The notes: generated by a model not told the origin, from the letters alone. Counted from the stretch's first letter, positions 24,841 through 35,069 are shown. The stretch is 64,000 nt of DNA from Heyndrickxia shackletonii (GCF_001420715.1 NZ_LJJC01000004.1:972519-1036518), one strand, 5' to 3'. Numbers and translations: made by a program.

Positions 24841-25928
24841 ATTTGTCGTATTTGGTTTAAATCCAGCACATGCATGGAATATATCATACATCCTGACAGG
24901 ACTAGTATGAGTACGATATAGAGTAAAAACACTGCTAGCTTTTCTTTTTTTGTTGTTTTTTTATAAAATTGTATTTTCCTGAGTTGTTTATCGATTTCCT
25001 CTTTTTCTGCATAAATAGGTTCTTCGGATAAATCCCCATCATATAAAGATTCCAACTGTACGACAATGGTTCGATATGCCAGCATTCTTGTTTCATAGAT
25101 CGCTTCCGAAGCAAGATCACGTTTTTCAGATAAGGCATTATTAGTGGAATGTAATATGTTTTTGTATTCGTAAATCATTCTGTTAAGCCATGAAAGCTTT
25201 TCTGAACTTTCTTCCATATTTAAATAAGTGCTTTTCAGTTGTTCCCATTCCCGGATTCTTTCTTCCCATTCTAAGCATTGAATGTGTAAGGCTTTTTCCT
25301 TTCTGTCTTCGCCAAACATCGCGAATACTTGAAGGATTCCAAAAATCACAAGCAGGATAAGAATTGGATTGGGGCTGAATATCGCAACGATGGCAAGCAC
25401 AATCAGTCCGAAAATGGTAAATTTTTTACTTAACATTTTGGCAATGTGGCCGCCGTCTAATGGCATCATCGGAATAAGATTGAATAAATTAAGCATCGCA
25501 CCTACCTGGAATAAAGCCATCCAAAACAACTCATGTGTCATAAAGTAGAGAACAAAGAAAGGAAGAATGGACAATAATCCGGCAAACGGTCCCATGTATG
25601 AAATATACACATCGTCTTTGATAGATTTCGGTTTTTCTTTCATTCCGACAGCAGCCCCAAGAAAAGGTATAAAAACAGCAGGAGTGGTTGGAATTCCTTT
25701 TTTCCGCGCTGCAACCATATGCCCCATCTCATGTATGAACAATAAATAGACAATCCCTACCCCGAACTTCCATCCATAAATAAGTGCATAAGCCCCGATA
25801 CTGATAAATAAAGAAATTAATGTATGAAGCTTGGCAATTTTTAATATAACAATGACATATTTTAATTTTGATAACATGATCAATAGAACTGCGCCTATAG
25901 CTCCAAATAAGCTTTTCTTATTTTTCAT
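24816..25928 (-). CDS. Site-2 protease (M50) family zinc metalloprotease
   Basis: A membrane-embedded zinc protease of 370 residues. HEMGH (66-70) gives the two zinc His and the catalytic Glu67. NLIPMMPLDGGH around 150-161 gives the third ligand, Asp158. Several helices surround these. A long polar segment (about 205-325) rich in Glu/Lys, probably coiled, separates the catalytic core from a last helix. ATG 25928 has GGAGG six bases upstream. The last residues SGTRLD are encoded by a dispersed hairpin repeat, so the original C-terminus may have been replaced. The target is unknown. Confidence 0.82.
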   Translation of the reverse strand: MKNKKSLFGAIGAVLLIMLSKLKYVIVILKIAKLHTLISLFISIGAYALIYGWKFGVGIVYLLFIHEMGHMVAARKKGIPTTPAVFIPFLGAAVGMKEKPKSIKDDVYISYMGPFAGLLSILPFFVLYFMTHELFWMALFQVGAMLNLFNLIPMMPLDGGHIAKMLSKKFTIFGLIVLAIVAIFSPNPILILLVIFGILQVFAMFGEDRKEKALHIQCLEWEERIREWEQLKSTYLNMEESSEKLSWLNRMIYEYKNILHSTNNALSEKRDLASEAIYETRMLAYRTIVVQLESLYDGDLSEEPIYAEKEEIDKQLRKIQFYKKTTKKEKLAVFLLYIVLILVLSGCMIYSMHVLDLNQIRQMMSGTRLD

Positions 25929-26045
25929 AAACAACCTCCCTATGATTCTATTTTATACGATTTTCAAAGCATTTTTGATTATTTTCATCACTATTGGTCA
26001 AATTGATTGGAAAAAAATTTAATAGAAAGTACTCAGAAAAAATAA

Positions 26046-26150
26046 TCGCACGAATTACATGTTGAATGGCCCAAAATGGGAGGTGAACAGCCCGAATTTC
26101 ATGACGATCAGCCCGAAATGGACCTTCAACAGCATAAAATGGGTATAAAT
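26046..26150. repeat. 21-bp tandem repeat array
   Basis: About five degenerate 21-bp units, for example GAACAGCCCGAATTTCATGA and GATCAGCCCGAAATGGACCT. The first unit (GCACGAATTACATGTT) resembles units of the array at 46630-46745, so both belong to one family. The array fills most of the gap between the protease gene and the S66 gene. Confidence 0.65.
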
Positions 26151-26257
26151 ACCTATAGGAACTCCATTGGTGTTAATCGAATTTTAGTTAGCATATGGAT
26201 ACATAAATGAATTCAAAGCGACTAGTTTTACGCAAAATTTTGGGGGAGATGAATGAA

Positions 26258-27190
26258 ATGCTTAAAGGAAAAATGCTTAAATTTGGGGATACGATTGGAT
26301 TAACGGCTCCGTCAAGTCCATCTAAAGTGGAAAGGGTGCAGATGGCAATTCAAATGATCCGAGAGCTTGGCTTTAACGTAAAAGTAGGGAAAAGCTGTTA
26401 TGAGGAATATGGCGGTTATTTGGCTGGGACTCCGGAAAATCGCGCGAAAGAGCTAAACGAGATGTTTACTGATCCGGAGGTGGATGCGATTCTATGTTTA
26501 CGCGGCGGATACGGAACACCGCAGCTACTGCCTTATTTAGACTATGAAGAGATATCGCAGCATCCAAAACTATTTATCGGATATAGTGATATTACTGCCT
26601 TACATACTGTTTTTATGCAGAAATGCGGGCTGGCAACTGTTCACGGACCGATGGCAACCTCGGATCTTTTAGATGGTGATGAGTTTACGCGTACTTCCTT
26701 ACTGCGATTATTAATGAACTCAAATCCACTGGGGGCAGTCAGCAATCCGGAAGGCGAGGAGATTTTAAGTTTAGTAGATGGTGTAGCGGAAGGAGAATTG
26801 GTCGGAGGAAATCTCTGCTTAGTCGCGTCGTTAATGGGTACCCCTTATGATTTAGACACGAAAGGAAAAATTTTATTTCTGGAGGATGTCGGGGAAGAAC
26901 CGTTTAAAGTGGATCGAATGTTAACTCAATTAGCTTTAGCTGGAAAGTTGACAGACGCGGCAGGAATCATTTTTGGCACATTCACAGAATGTGAATCGCC
27001 AAACTATTCTCATGGATTTGATATTGTCGATGTATTTAAAACGATCGTCGCACCGTTTGGGAAGCCAACAATCTATAATCTTCAGGCTGGTCATTGCGAG
27101 ACAAAATTAACCTTGCCATTCGGAGTAAAAGCAAAGCTCGATGCAACCAATCGCAGTCTAATTATAGAAGAAAGTGTGGTTCTGTCATGA
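26258..27190 (+). CDS. S66-family LD-carboxypeptidase / MccF-like serine peptidase
   Basis: Cytoplasmic serine carboxypeptidases of this family trim muropeptides (LD-carboxypeptidase) or detoxify microcin C-like compounds (MccF). The 310 residues show the nucleophile Ser110 in FIGYSDITALH, preceded by CLRGGYGTPQLLPYLDY. The later ILFLEDVGEEPFKVDRML carries the Glu, and a Gly-His pair near the end (LQAGHCETKLTLPFG) is the likely His. ATG 26258 follows GGGGGAG by nine bases. The stop overlaps the next start, so the two are co-translated. Whether it acts on peptidoglycan or on a toxin cannot be told. Confidence 0.85.
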   Translation: MLKGKMLKFGDTIGLTAPSSPSKVERVQMAIQMIRELGFNVKVGKSCYEEYGGYLAGTPENRAKELNEMFTDPEVDAILCLRGGYGTPQLLPYLDYEEISQHPKLFIGYSDITALHTVFMQKCGLATVHGPMATSDLLDGDEFTRTSLLRLLMNSNPLGAVSNPEGEEILSLVDGVAEGELVGGNLCLVASLMGTPYDLDTKGKILFLEDVGEEPFKVDRMLTQLALAGKLTDAAGIIFGTFTECESPNYSHGFDIVDVFKTIVAPFGKPTIYNLQAGHCETKLTLPFGVKAKLDATNRSLIIEESVVLS

Positions 27191-28371
27191 TGGAAAAAGA
27201 AATCTTGCTTCAGCAAGCAGGGGGAATTTTACCATGGTTAGTGGAAGTACGCAGAGATTTTCATGCTTATCCTGAGTTTGGGATGGAGGAATTTAGAACG
27301 AAGGATAAGATTTGTGAGTATCTAGACGAGATGGACATTCCTTATCAAGCCGGAATTGCCAATACTGGTGTGGTTGGGCTTATTCAAGGGGAGCAAGATG
27401 GAAAAACAGTTGCATTGCGAGCAGATATGGATGCTTTGCCTATTTTAGAAAAAAATGATATCCCGTATAAATCCACTGTTGACGGAAAAATGCATGCTTG
27501 CGGACATGATGCGCATATGACCGTTTTATTAGGAGCGGCCAAGCTTTTACAGGAAAACAAGCATTTACTGAAAGGCAATGTAAAGTTATTGTTTCAGCCG
27601 GCTGAGGAAACAGTCGGTGGGGCGGAGCCAATGATAAAAGAAGGGGCATTGGAAAATCCAAAGGTCGATGCGGTCTTTGGCCTTCATGTCGATCCTGCGA
27701 TACCAGTTGGAAAAATTGGGGTTAAATACGGGCAAATGAATGCTTCTTCTGATACGATAACGATAACGGTAAAAGGAAAAAATGCGCATGGTGCTTATGC
27801 ATATATGGGAAAAGACGCGATTGTCATTGCCGCCGGGGTTATCAGCGCATTGCAAACCATTGTTAGTCGCAGTGTCGATGCCCGTGAATCTGCTGTCATC
27901 TCCATTGGCACCATTCACGGAGGAACCCAAGGGAATATCGTAGCTGATGAAGTGAAGCTTGTCGGAACGGTTCGTACATTAACTCCTGAGATTCGCAGAG
28001 GTGTTTTACAAAAATTAGAGGAAACCGTCACTTATGTTGCAAAGGGATTAGGTGGTGAAGCAGTACTTTCTGTTGAACCCGGCTACACTTCGTTGATCAA
28101 TAATGATGAAATGGTAGATATTGTGAAGGAAAGCGGCGAGGCACTAATTGGGAAAGAAAATGTGAACCTGCTTTCGAGACCCAGTCTAGGAGTAGAAGAC
28201 TTTGCTTTTTTCGCCAAAGCGGTACCAGGGGCCTTTTTCCGACTTGGGGTACGAAACGATGAAAAAGGAATTGTCCATGATGTACATACACCATTTTTTA
28301 ATATAGATGAAAAAAGCTTAAAGATTGGTGTTGCCATGCAGGTTTGGAATGTTTTTAGTTTTTTGGAGTAA
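27187..28371 (+). CDS. M20-family amidohydrolase (N-acyl amino acid / peptide deacylase)
   Basis: A metal-dependent amidohydrolase of 394 residues. Seen are the family blocks RRDFHAYPEFGMEE (21-34), LRADMDALP, ACGHDAHM with Cys105/His107/His110, the QPAEETVGGAEPM metal and catalytic Glu pair, and GLHVDPAIPVGKI. Relatives cleave N-acyl amino acids, hippurate or amidated dipeptides. Its ATG overlaps the TGA of the S66 gene, so it is translationally coupled. Together they may recycle cell-wall peptides. Confidence 0.85.
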   Translation: MMEKEILLQQAGGILPWLVEVRRDFHAYPEFGMEEFRTKDKICEYLDEMDIPYQAGIANTGVVGLIQGEQDGKTVALRADMDALPILEKNDIPYKSTVDGKMHACGHDAHMTVLLGAAKLLQENKHLLKGNVKLLFQPAEETVGGAEPMIKEGALENPKVDAVFGLHVDPAIPVGKIGVKYGQMNASSDTITITVKGKNAHGAYAYMGKDAIVIAAGVISALQTIVSRSVDARESAVISIGTIHGGTQGNIVADEVKLVGTVRTLTPEIRRGVLQKLEETVTYVAKGLGGEAVLSVEPGYTSLINNDEMVDIVKESGEALIGKENVNLLSRPSLGVEDFAFFAKAVPGAFFRLGVRNDEKGIVHDVHTPFFNIDEKSLKIGVAMQVWNVFSFLE

Positions 28372-28496
28372 AGGGATATGATTGGATTCCATTGTAAATC
28401 ATCCTGATCTTCTATGGAATTTGGTACAGTTTGAGCTGTTCCTTTCAAAGACATGTTCAAGGAAAAGAAACATTATCATTAGAGGAGAATCAAATT

Positions 28497-29492
28497 ATGA
28501 AAGCAATCGTTCATGCGGAAAAAGATGGTTTTGACGGATTATCTTTGTGCGAAGTGGAAGAAAAAACTCCAAAAGCAGGGGAGGTTAGAGTGAAGCTAAA
28601 AGCAGCAGGGTTAAACCACCGAGATTTATTTGTAGTCCTTAACCGGCACAAGCATACGGATCCGCCATTAATCGTTGGATCTGATGGAGCCGGAGTGGTC
28701 GATGCCATTGGAGAAGGAGTTACAAGCGTTAAGATTGGCGACGAAGTAATGATCAACCCAAGTTTAGGGTGGAAAGAGAAAAGTGATGCGCCGCCAGTCG
28801 GATTCGACATTCTTGGACATCCCACTGATGGTACTTTTTCAGAGAAAATTGTTGTTCCTGCAGAAAACGTGGTGACAAAACCTGCCTATTTAACATGGGA
28901 AGAAGCTGGCGTTTTATCACTGGCTGCTTTAACTGCATACCGTGCTTTATTTACAAGAGGGAAAGTGCAATCTGGAATGAAGGTACTTATTCCGGGCATT
29001 GGAAGTGGGGTAGCAACTTTTATGCTGCAATTTGCAAAGGCAGCAGGCGCAACTGTATATGTAACGTCGCGTTCAAAGGAAAAAGGTGAAAAAGCCCTTG
29101 AGATTGGTGCAGATAAAGCGATTGACAGCAACGGCGACTGGGACATGGAGTTAAATGGGGAGAAAATGGATTTAATTATCGATTGTGTTGGGGCAGCAAC
29201 GATTAATAAATCCCTAAAGCAATTGCGTCAAGGCGGGACCATCGTTACGTTCGGATCCTCAACAGGAGATATGATTCAGCTAAATCTTCGTGAATTCTTC
29301 TACGGTCAATTTAACCTGCTGGGTTCCACAATGGGAAGCGGAGAAGAATACAAAGAAATGATAGCATTTATGGAAAAATATCAAATCAGACCGGTAGTGG
29401 ATCAAGTTTTTCCACTTGAACAATACAAGGAAGCATTTAGTCGTTTGGAAACCGGCAAACAACTGGGGAAAATCGGATTTTATATTGGTTAA
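28497..29492 (+). CDS. Zinc-type alcohol dehydrogenase / quinone oxidoreductase family (MDR)
   Basis: A medium-chain dehydrogenase/reductase of 331 residues. The N-terminal GroES-like part includes LNHRDLFVVLNRHKHTDPPLIVGSDGAG. The nucleotide-binding fold has VLIPGIGSGVATFMLQFAKAAG, a variant of the usual GxGxxG turn, and VTSRSKEKGEKALEIGADKAID. The structural-zinc cysteines are absent and position 40 has Asn-His rather than Cys, so it is closer to zinc-free quinone oxidoreductases; NADPH use is likely. ATG 28497 has GAGGAG upstream. Confidence 0.8.
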   Translation: MKAIVHAEKDGFDGLSLCEVEEKTPKAGEVRVKLKAAGLNHRDLFVVLNRHKHTDPPLIVGSDGAGVVDAIGEGVTSVKIGDEVMINPSLGWKEKSDAPPVGFDILGHPTDGTFSEKIVVPAENVVTKPAYLTWEEAGVLSLAALTAYRALFTRGKVQSGMKVLIPGIGSGVATFMLQFAKAAGATVYVTSRSKEKGEKALEIGADKAIDSNGDWDMELNGEKMDLIIDCVGAATINKSLKQLRQGGTIVTFGSSTGDMIQLNLREFFYGQFNLLGSTMGSGEEYKEMIAFMEKYQIRPVVDQVFPLEQYKEAFSRLETGKQLGKIGFYIG

Positions 29493-29493
29493 T

Positions 29494-29528
29494 GGGACGG
29501 AGGGTCAAACCCCTCGTCCCATTTTTTT
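29494..29528 (+). terminator. Rho-independent terminator after the oxidoreductase gene
   Basis: GGGACGGAGGG (29494-29504) pairs with CCCCTCGTCCC ending at 29520 and is followed by ATTTTTTT. The GGGAC/GTCCC ends also fit the dispersed palindrome family. Confidence 0.85.
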
Positions 29529-29584
29529 GTGGGTTAGGGGGAGAGGTAACTCATCCTATTTTTTTACAAGTTCCATCCCGTCTC

Positions 29585-30454
29585 CTAATTTAATATGCTT
29601 AAAAGCTGGTTCAATGAGAATGAATGATAAGCGTCCTTTTTAGTTATGATGCCTAATTTCCATAGGAGAGTAGGCTCTTTTATAGGGATCATTTTGACAT
29701 TAGGATGGTTTTGTTTGTAAAAAATCGATTTCGGTAATAAGGCTATTCCCATTTTGGAAGAAACAAGTTCGACAAGTAAATCCCATTGACTGCTTTCGTA
29801 AGAAACATTCGCTTCAAAACCTACTTCATTACATGCTTTTTTTACGTAGTCATGCAATGTAAAATCCTCCGAAAAGAGAACAAATCTTTCATCTTTCAGT
29901 TCTGTTAATAAAACTTCCTTTCTATTAGAAAGTGGGTGTTCCTCGTATATAAATAAAACAAATTCGTCCGTAATATAAGGATATACTTTAAATTTTTCTT
30001 CATCAGCCGGCAAGACAATAATACCTAAATCTATTTGGGCATCCTCAACAAGCTCGGCAATCCGTTTGGCTCCCAATTCCACAAGCTGAAGCTTTACTTT
30101 TGGGTACTTCGCATGGAATTTCCTTGCAATATCAGGGAAAAAGAGAGTACCAATAAGGGGAGGGATGCCAATCTTAATTTCTCCCGTTTCCAGGTCTCTT
30201 AGTTCATCCAAAAGAATATTTAATTCGTATAGCGGGGCAAGAGCTTTCCGGCCTTGCTGATAAACAATTTTCCCGGCATCCGTTAATCTTAAGTGGCGAG
30301 TGGAGCGATCAAACAGTTCAACTTGAAGTTCTTCTTCGAGCTTTTTGACAATTTTACTGAGGGAGGGCTGTGATAAGTAAGAATGTTCCGCTGCTTTTGT
30401 AAAACTCATGTGGTCTGCTACTTCGATAAATAATTTTATTTCACGTAAATCCAT
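29585..30454 (-). CDS. LysR-family transcriptional regulator
   Basis: The product has 289 residues. The N-terminal winged helix reads MDLREIKLFIEVADHMSFTK through AAEHSYLSQPSLSKIVKKLEEELQVELFDR, and a substrate-binding-like effector domain occupies about 90-289. It is transcribed divergently from the CoA-transferase operon at 30590, the classic arrangement for LysR activators. The likely inducer is therefore a short-chain acid, acetoacetate or its CoA ester (inference). Confidence 0.87.
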   Translation of the reverse strand: MDLREIKLFIEVADHMSFTKAAEHSYLSQPSLSKIVKKLEEELQVELFDRSTRHLRLTDAGKIVYQQGRKALAPLYELNILLDELRDLETGEIKIGIPPLIGTLFFPDIARKFHAKYPKVKLQLVELGAKRIAELVEDAQIDLGIIVLPADEEKFKVYPYITDEFVLFIYEEHPLSNRKEVLLTELKDERFVLFSEDFTLHDYVKKACNEVGFEANVSYESSQWDLLVELVSSKMGIALLPKSIFYKQNHPNVKMIPIKEPTLLWKLGIITKKDAYHSFSLNQLLSILN

Positions 30455-30589
30455 CCATCACATTCTCCTATTTATTCCTTATTTTCATACTATTTATTCT
30501 ATATATGTATTTTACTAATAAAAAAGAGGACTGTAAACTGAATGTTGAATCATTCAGAATTTTAAAAGCAATTAAAGGAGGCTATACGG

Positions 30590-31291
30590 GTGAAAAGTAG
30601 TAAAATTATGCATTCCTTTATGGAAGCGGTTTCAGATATTAAAGATGGAGCAACGATTATTGTGGGCGGATTTGGACTTTCAGGGATACCTGAATTTTCT
30701 ATACAGGCACTTAAAGAGCAGGGAACGAAAGATTTAACCGTTGTCAGCAATAACTGCGGAGTGGATGATTGGGGACTGGGCTTACTTCTTGCTAACAAAC
30801 AAATAAAAAAAATGGTGTCCTCCTATGTGGGTGAAAATAAAATTTTCGAGACTCAGTTTTTAAGTGGTGAACTGGAAGTGGAACTCGTGCCACAAGGTAC
30901 ACTGGCAGAACGAATTCGCGCTGGTGGTGCAGGTATTCCGGGCTTTTATACTGCAACAGGTGTTGGAACTCCTATTGCGGAAGGAAAGGAAACAAAAGAG
31001 TTTGATGGGAAAACGTATCTTTTGGAGCACGGCATTGTTGGCGATTTCGCGCTCGTGAAGGCATGGAAAGCGGATACTCTTGGAAACCTTGTGTATCGTA
31101 AGACAGCTCGTAATTTTAATCCATTAGCAGCGATGGCTGGAAAAATAACCATTGCAGAAGTAGAGGAAATCGTTGAGCCAGGGGAACTGGACCCAGATGA
31201 AATTCATACACCGGGCATTTTTGTGCAGCGTCTGTTGCTTGGAACGAATTATCAAAAGCGGATTGAACGCCGTACCGTTGTAAAAGCTTAA
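30590..31291 (+). CDS. scoA: 3-oxoacid CoA-transferase subunit A
   Basis: The alpha subunit of a CoA-transferase that moves CoA between acids, for example succinyl-CoA or acetyl-CoA to acetoacetate. The 233 residues contain the glycine-rich [13 protein letters not shown] (about 24-36), the [19 protein letters not shown] region, and [24 protein letters not shown]. The start is GTG with AAGGAGG upstream. It lies 26 bases before subunit B and should form a heteromeric complex with it. Confidence 0.88.
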   Translation: MKSSKIMHSFMEAVSDIKDGATIIVGGFGLSGIPEFSIQALKEQGTKDLTVVSNNCGVDDWGLGLLLANKQIKKMVSSYVGENKIFETQFLSGELEVELVPQGTLAERIRAGGAGIPGFYTATGVGTPIAEGKETKEFDGKTYLLEHGIVGDFALVKAWKADTLGNLVYRKTARNFNPLAAMAGKITIAEVEEIVEPGELDPDEIHTPGIFVQRLLLGTNYQKRIERRTVVKA

Positions 31292-31317
31292 TATTTTCAT
31301 AGAATGGAGTGTCGAAA

Positions 31318-31971
31318 ATGAAAGATTCACATCAAAAAATAGTAAGTAGAGCAGTGATGGAAATTAAAGATGGAATGAATGTTAATCTGGGCATCGGGAT
31401 ACCCACACTTGTAGCGAATGAAATCCCAGCTGACTTCAATGTTTTGCTGCAATCGGAAAATGGTTTGCTCGGAATCGGACCATATCCAGTAGAAGGCGAG
31501 GAGGACCCAGATTTAATCAATGCCGGAAAGGAAACAGTTACAGCCGTTCCGGGTGCATCGTTTTTTGATAGTGCGGAGTCATTTGCGATGATTCGCGGCG
31601 GCCATATTGATCTGGCTATTCTTGGAGGTATGGAAGTATCGGAACAAGGTGACTTGGCAAATTGGATGATTCCCGGGAAAATGGTAAAAGGCATGGGCGG
31701 TGCAATGGACCTTGTCAATGGTGCAAAACGAGTGATTGTCATAATGGAGCATGTAAATAAATTTGGTGAATCCAAAATTAAACGAGAATGCTCATTGCCG
31801 CTCACAGGAAAAAAAGTCGTGCATCGTTTAATTACAGAATTAGCCGTTTTTGACTTTACTCCAAATGGAATGGTGCTTATTGAAACGCAAGAAAATGTAA
31901 CCGTTTCCGATGTGAAAGAGAAAACAGAAGCGGAGTTCACGGTGGCCCCGGAACTTTTAGCAGCACAATAA
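31318..31971 (+). CDS. scoB: 3-oxoacid CoA-transferase subunit B
   Basis: The beta subunit, 217 residues. It carries the catalytic Glu in [15 protein letters not shown], which forms the glutamyl-CoA thioester in this family. Other family parts are [43 protein letters not shown] and [20 protein letters not shown] 31318 has GGAG eight bases upstream; a GTG at 31309 overlapping that site is less likely. Confidence 0.88.
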   Translation: MKDSHQKIVSRAVMEIKDGMNVNLGIGIPTLVANEIPADFNVLLQSENGLLGIGPYPVEGEEDPDLINAGKETVTAVPGASFFDSAESFAMIRGGHIDLAILGGMEVSEQGDLANWMIPGKMVKGMGGAMDLVNGAKRVIVIMEHVNKFGESKIKRECSLPLTGKKVVHRLITELAVFDFTPNGMVLIETQENVTVSDVKEKTEAEFTVAPELLAAQ

Positions 31972-31984
31972 GATTAAGCAGGAT

Positions 31985-32083
31985 GGAGGGACGGTTCTGT
32001 TGTTTCCAAAAAGGAGACAGCTCTATTTCTTAGAATAATATCTTTGCAGTAAATGGAACTAGGTCCTGTCCCTCTGTCTAATT
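31985..32083. repeat. GGGACGGTTCTG...GTCCC dispersed inverted repeat
   Basis: AGGGACGGTTCTGTTGTTTC (from 31986) and the stretch GGAACTAGGTCCTGTCCCTC (to about 32076) form an imperfect large palindrome between scoB and the thiolase gene. A partial sister (GGGACGGTTCTTCAGTCC) lies just after the binding-protein gene at 41554. Confidence 0.5.
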
Positions 32084-32107
32084 ATTTTAAATATTGGAGG
32101 GAAAATG

Positions 32108-33292
32108 ATGCGTGATGTTGTGATTGTCAGTGCGGTGCGTACGGCGATTGGTCGTTATATGGGTGTGTTAAGTAACACACCGGCCACGGAGTTGGGTGCA
32201 ATTGTGATTAAGGAAGCTGTAGAACGTGCAGGGATAAAAGGAGAGCAAGTGGATGAAGTAATCATGGGGAACGTGCTTCAAGCTGGTCTTGGTCAAGGTC
32301 CTGCACGTCAAGCTGCGATTCAAGCCGGTATACCAGTTGAAGTGACTTCCATGACGATCAATAAACTATGCGGTTCCGGTCTAAAAGCTGTTCATCTTGC
32401 CACTCAGGCTATTCAAACAGGCGATGCAGAGATTGTCGTAGCTGGCGGCATGGAAAATATGAGTATGGCGCCATACTTGCTGATGGATGCACGTTCAGGA
32501 TACCGGATGGGAGATGGGAAAATCTTCGACAGTATGCTCGTTGACGGATTGCATTGCTCCATCAACTCCTATCATATGGGGGTTACGGCAGAAAACATTG
32601 CAGAGCAATATCAATTAAGCAGAGAGGAACAAGATGAATTTGCTGCTTGGAGCCAGCAAAAAACAGAGAATGCAATCAATGCAGGGAAATTTAAAGATGA
32701 GATTGTTCCCGTCGTGATTCCGCAAAGAAAAGGTGATCCGATTATTTTTGATACGGACGAATTCCCGCGTTCAGGAGTAACAACAGAAAATCTCGCGAAA
32801 TTAAAACCAGCATTTAAACAAAATGGAACAGTTACAGCTGGAAATGCTTCTGGTATCAATGATGGTGCTGCAGCATTAGTACTGATGAGCAGGGAAAAAG
32901 CGAAAGAACTGGGCATCAAACCGATGGCAGTAATCCGTGGCAATGGAACAGCAGGTGTTGATCCGAAAATCATGGGAATTGGACCTGTACCAGCAACAAA
33001 AAAGGCACTTGAAAAAGCAGGACTCACTATTGATGATATGGATCGCATTGAAGCAAATGAGGCGTTTGCCGCACAATCATTAGCGGTCGGGCGCGAACTT
33101 CAAATACCACGGGATAAACTGAATGTAAATGGCGGCGCAATTGCCCTTGGACATCCGATTGGTGCAAGCGGTGCACGAATCTTAGTAACCTTATTACATG
33201 AGATGAAACATAGTGACGCGCGCTTAGGCTTGGCTACACTTTGTATTGGCGGCGGCCAAGGTATTTCAACCATTGTGGAGATGGAGAAATAG
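32108..33292 (+). CDS. Acetyl-CoA acetyltransferase (thiolase)
   Basis: Condenses or cleaves acetoacetyl-CoA. The 394 residues have the three family signatures: the acyl-accepting Cys88 in [35 protein letters not shown] with the catalytic His, and the C-terminal Cys in [11 protein letters not shown] 32108 is preferred to 32105 because GGAGGG then has normal spacing. With CoA-transferase upstream and an AtoE carrier downstream it completes an acetoacetate-to-acetyl-CoA path. Confidence 0.9.
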   Translation: MRDVVIVSAVRTAIGRYMGVLSNTPATELGAIVIKEAVERAGIKGEQVDEVIMGNVLQAGLGQGPARQAAIQAGIPVEVTSMTINKLCGSGLKAVHLATQAIQTGDAEIVVAGGMENMSMAPYLLMDARSGYRMGDGKIFDSMLVDGLHCSINSYHMGVTAENIAEQYQLSREEQDEFAAWSQQKTENAINAGKFKDEIVPVVIPQRKGDPIIFDTDEFPRSGVTTENLAKLKPAFKQNGTVTAGNASGINDGAAALVLMSREKAKELGIKPMAVIRGNGTAGVDPKIMGIGPVPATKKALEKAGLTIDDMDRIEANEAFAAQSLAVGRELQIPRDKLNVNGGAIALGHPIGASGARILVTLLHEMKHSDARLGLATLCIGGGQGISTIVEMEK

Positions 33293-33367
33293 AAGAATGG
33301 AATATCTCCTTATATGGCAGAGATCTTCACAAATTACATTAAATATTTTTAAATACGGGGGATGTAT

Positions 33368-34690
33368 ATGGTTAGTTCGATAACAAAGTTTTTTTCTAAA
33401 ATAGTGGAACGGTATTTACCGGATCCACTGATCTTCGCAATGATTTTGACAATTATTGTCTTTATCCTTAGTGTGACGATTACCCCAAGCACTCCGATAG
33501 ACGTTGTTCAGATGTGGGGAGATGGATTCTGGGGACTGCTTGCTTTTTCTATGCAGATGGCTTTAGTTCTTGTAACAGGACATGCCTTGGCTAGTTCGCC
33601 GCTGTTAAGAAGGGGAATGGGCAAAATGGCTTCACTCGCGCATACCCCTGCTCAAGGTGTCATGCTTGTTACATTTATGTCTACTTTTTGCTGTATTATT
33701 AACTGGGGCTTCGGATTAGTAGTCGGTGCTTTATTTGCTCGTGAAGTAGCTCGCCGTATTCCAAAAGTAGATTACCGATTATTAATTGCCAGTGCTTATA
33801 TGGGATTTTTGGCTTGGCATGGAGGTCTGTCTGGTTCAGTGCCATTAGCGGCAGCGACGGAAGGAAACCCAGTGGAAAAACTTGCGGGACTCATTCCTAT
33901 TTCTCAAACATTACTAACACCTTATAATATTTTTATTACAGTTGCTATTTTACTTACATTGCCAATCTTAACTAAGCTTATGATACGGCCGGAAAATGAA
34001 ATTGTAGCAATCGATCCAAAGCTATTGAAGGAGGATCCGCCAACTTCTAGGAAATTGCCGCCTAATGCAAGTATTGCCGAAAAGCTGGAGGAAAGCAGAA
34101 TTCTTGCTTATATCATTGGTCTTCTTGGAATTGTATATTTTATTTTCTATTTCTCTCATAACGGATTTAATATAAATATTAATATAGTAAATCTTATTTT
34201 CTTTATTCTTGGTATTATACTGCATGGAACACCAATGTCTTATATGCGAGCGGTTCAAAGGGCAATTGGCGGTACAGCAGGTATTTTGGTGCAGTTTCCA
34301 TTTTATGCGGGTATTCAAATTATGATGGAACAATCAGGCTTAGGGGAAAGCATTACACATTTCTTTGTAGCAATCTCTAATGTACACACATTCCCGCTAT
34401 TAACATTCTTAAGTTCTGGAATTGTTAACTTGGCTGTCCCTTCTGGCGGAGGACACTGGGTTGTGCAAGGTCCATATGTCATTTCAGCTGCAAAGGAAAT
34501 TGGAGCTAATCTAGGAAAAGCTACCATGGCCATTGCATATGGAGAAGCTTGGATGAATATGGCTCAACCGTTTTGGGCGCTTCCTGCATTAGCCATTGCA
34601 GGTCTGAAAGCAAGGGATATCATGGGATTCTGTCTCACAGCGTTAATTTATTCCGGTATTATATTTATAGTTGGTTTGTATTTCTTTTAA
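33368..34690 (+). CDS. AtoE-type short-chain fatty acid transporter
   Basis: An integral membrane carrier of 440 residues with about ten or more helices. The N-terminal block FFSKIVERYLPDPLIFAMIL, the conserved INWGFGLVVGALFAREVARR, GFLAWHGGLSGSVPL, and VPSGGGHWVVQGPYVISAA match the AtoE (short-chain fatty acid transporter) family. It is last in an operon with scoAB and thiolase, so uptake of acetoacetate or butyrate is the natural role. Of two in-frame ATGs (33362 and 33368), the latter has better spacing to the G run. Confidence 0.85.
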   Translation: MVSSITKFFSKIVERYLPDPLIFAMILTIIVFILSVTITPSTPIDVVQMWGDGFWGLLAFSMQMALVLVTGHALASSPLLRRGMGKMASLAHTPAQGVMLVTFMSTFCCIINWGFGLVVGALFAREVARRIPKVDYRLLIASAYMGFLAWHGGLSGSVPLAAATEGNPVEKLAGLIPISQTLLTPYNIFITVAILLTLPILTKLMIRPENEIVAIDPKLLKEDPPTSRKLPPNASIAEKLEESRILAYIIGLLGIVYFIFYFSHNGFNININIVNLIFFILGIILHGTPMSYMRAVQRAIGGTAGILVQFPFYAGIQIMMEQSGLGESITHFFVAISNVHTFPLLTFLSSGIVNLAVPSGGGHWVVQGPYVISAAKEIGANLGKATMAIAYGEAWMNMAQPFWALPALAIAGLKARDIMGFCLTALIYSGIIFIVGLYFF

Positions 34691-34708
34691 TAGTTAGATA
34701 TGTATTTT

Positions 34709-34756
34709 TAAAAAAGATGTCTTAAAAGGATTTCTCTCTTTTGGGACATCTTTTTT
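34709..34756 (+). terminator. Terminator after the AtoE gene
   Basis: AAAAAAGATGTC with following bases pairs with GGGACATCTTTTTT, ending in a T run. The gap from here to 35069 is AT-rich and shows no further gene or clear site. Confidence 0.8.
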
Positions 34757-35069
34757 ATTATTTTAATAGAACTTCTATCTTATCCTCTGTACCAAATTCC
34801 CTATTTGCTAGTCCCGAAATTAGTTGAAAAATTCGTGCCACCTTATACTTCATTATAGTAAAGGACTAAATTCCTATTACAATAGAATCAATAATCAAAA
34901 CCTTCGCAAAATATATTGATTTCAGAAAAATGTAAATATATAATACCAATAATATTCCTTTTTCCGATATTATTTTGTTAAAAATGTATCTAAAAACAGA
35001 GTGAAGTATCAAGTTAGCAACCTCTTTATAGTGCTAATTTACTATTCCGGTATCGAAAGGGGGTATTTT

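Noticed and set aside
31332-31940. 202-codon minus-strand frame
   Set aside because: It mirrors the CoA-transferase subunit B gene, which has all family motifs. The long antisense frame is a codon-usage artefact.
32611-33048. 145-codon minus-strand frame
   Set aside because: It is antisense to the thiolase gene with no ribosome site or recognisable product.
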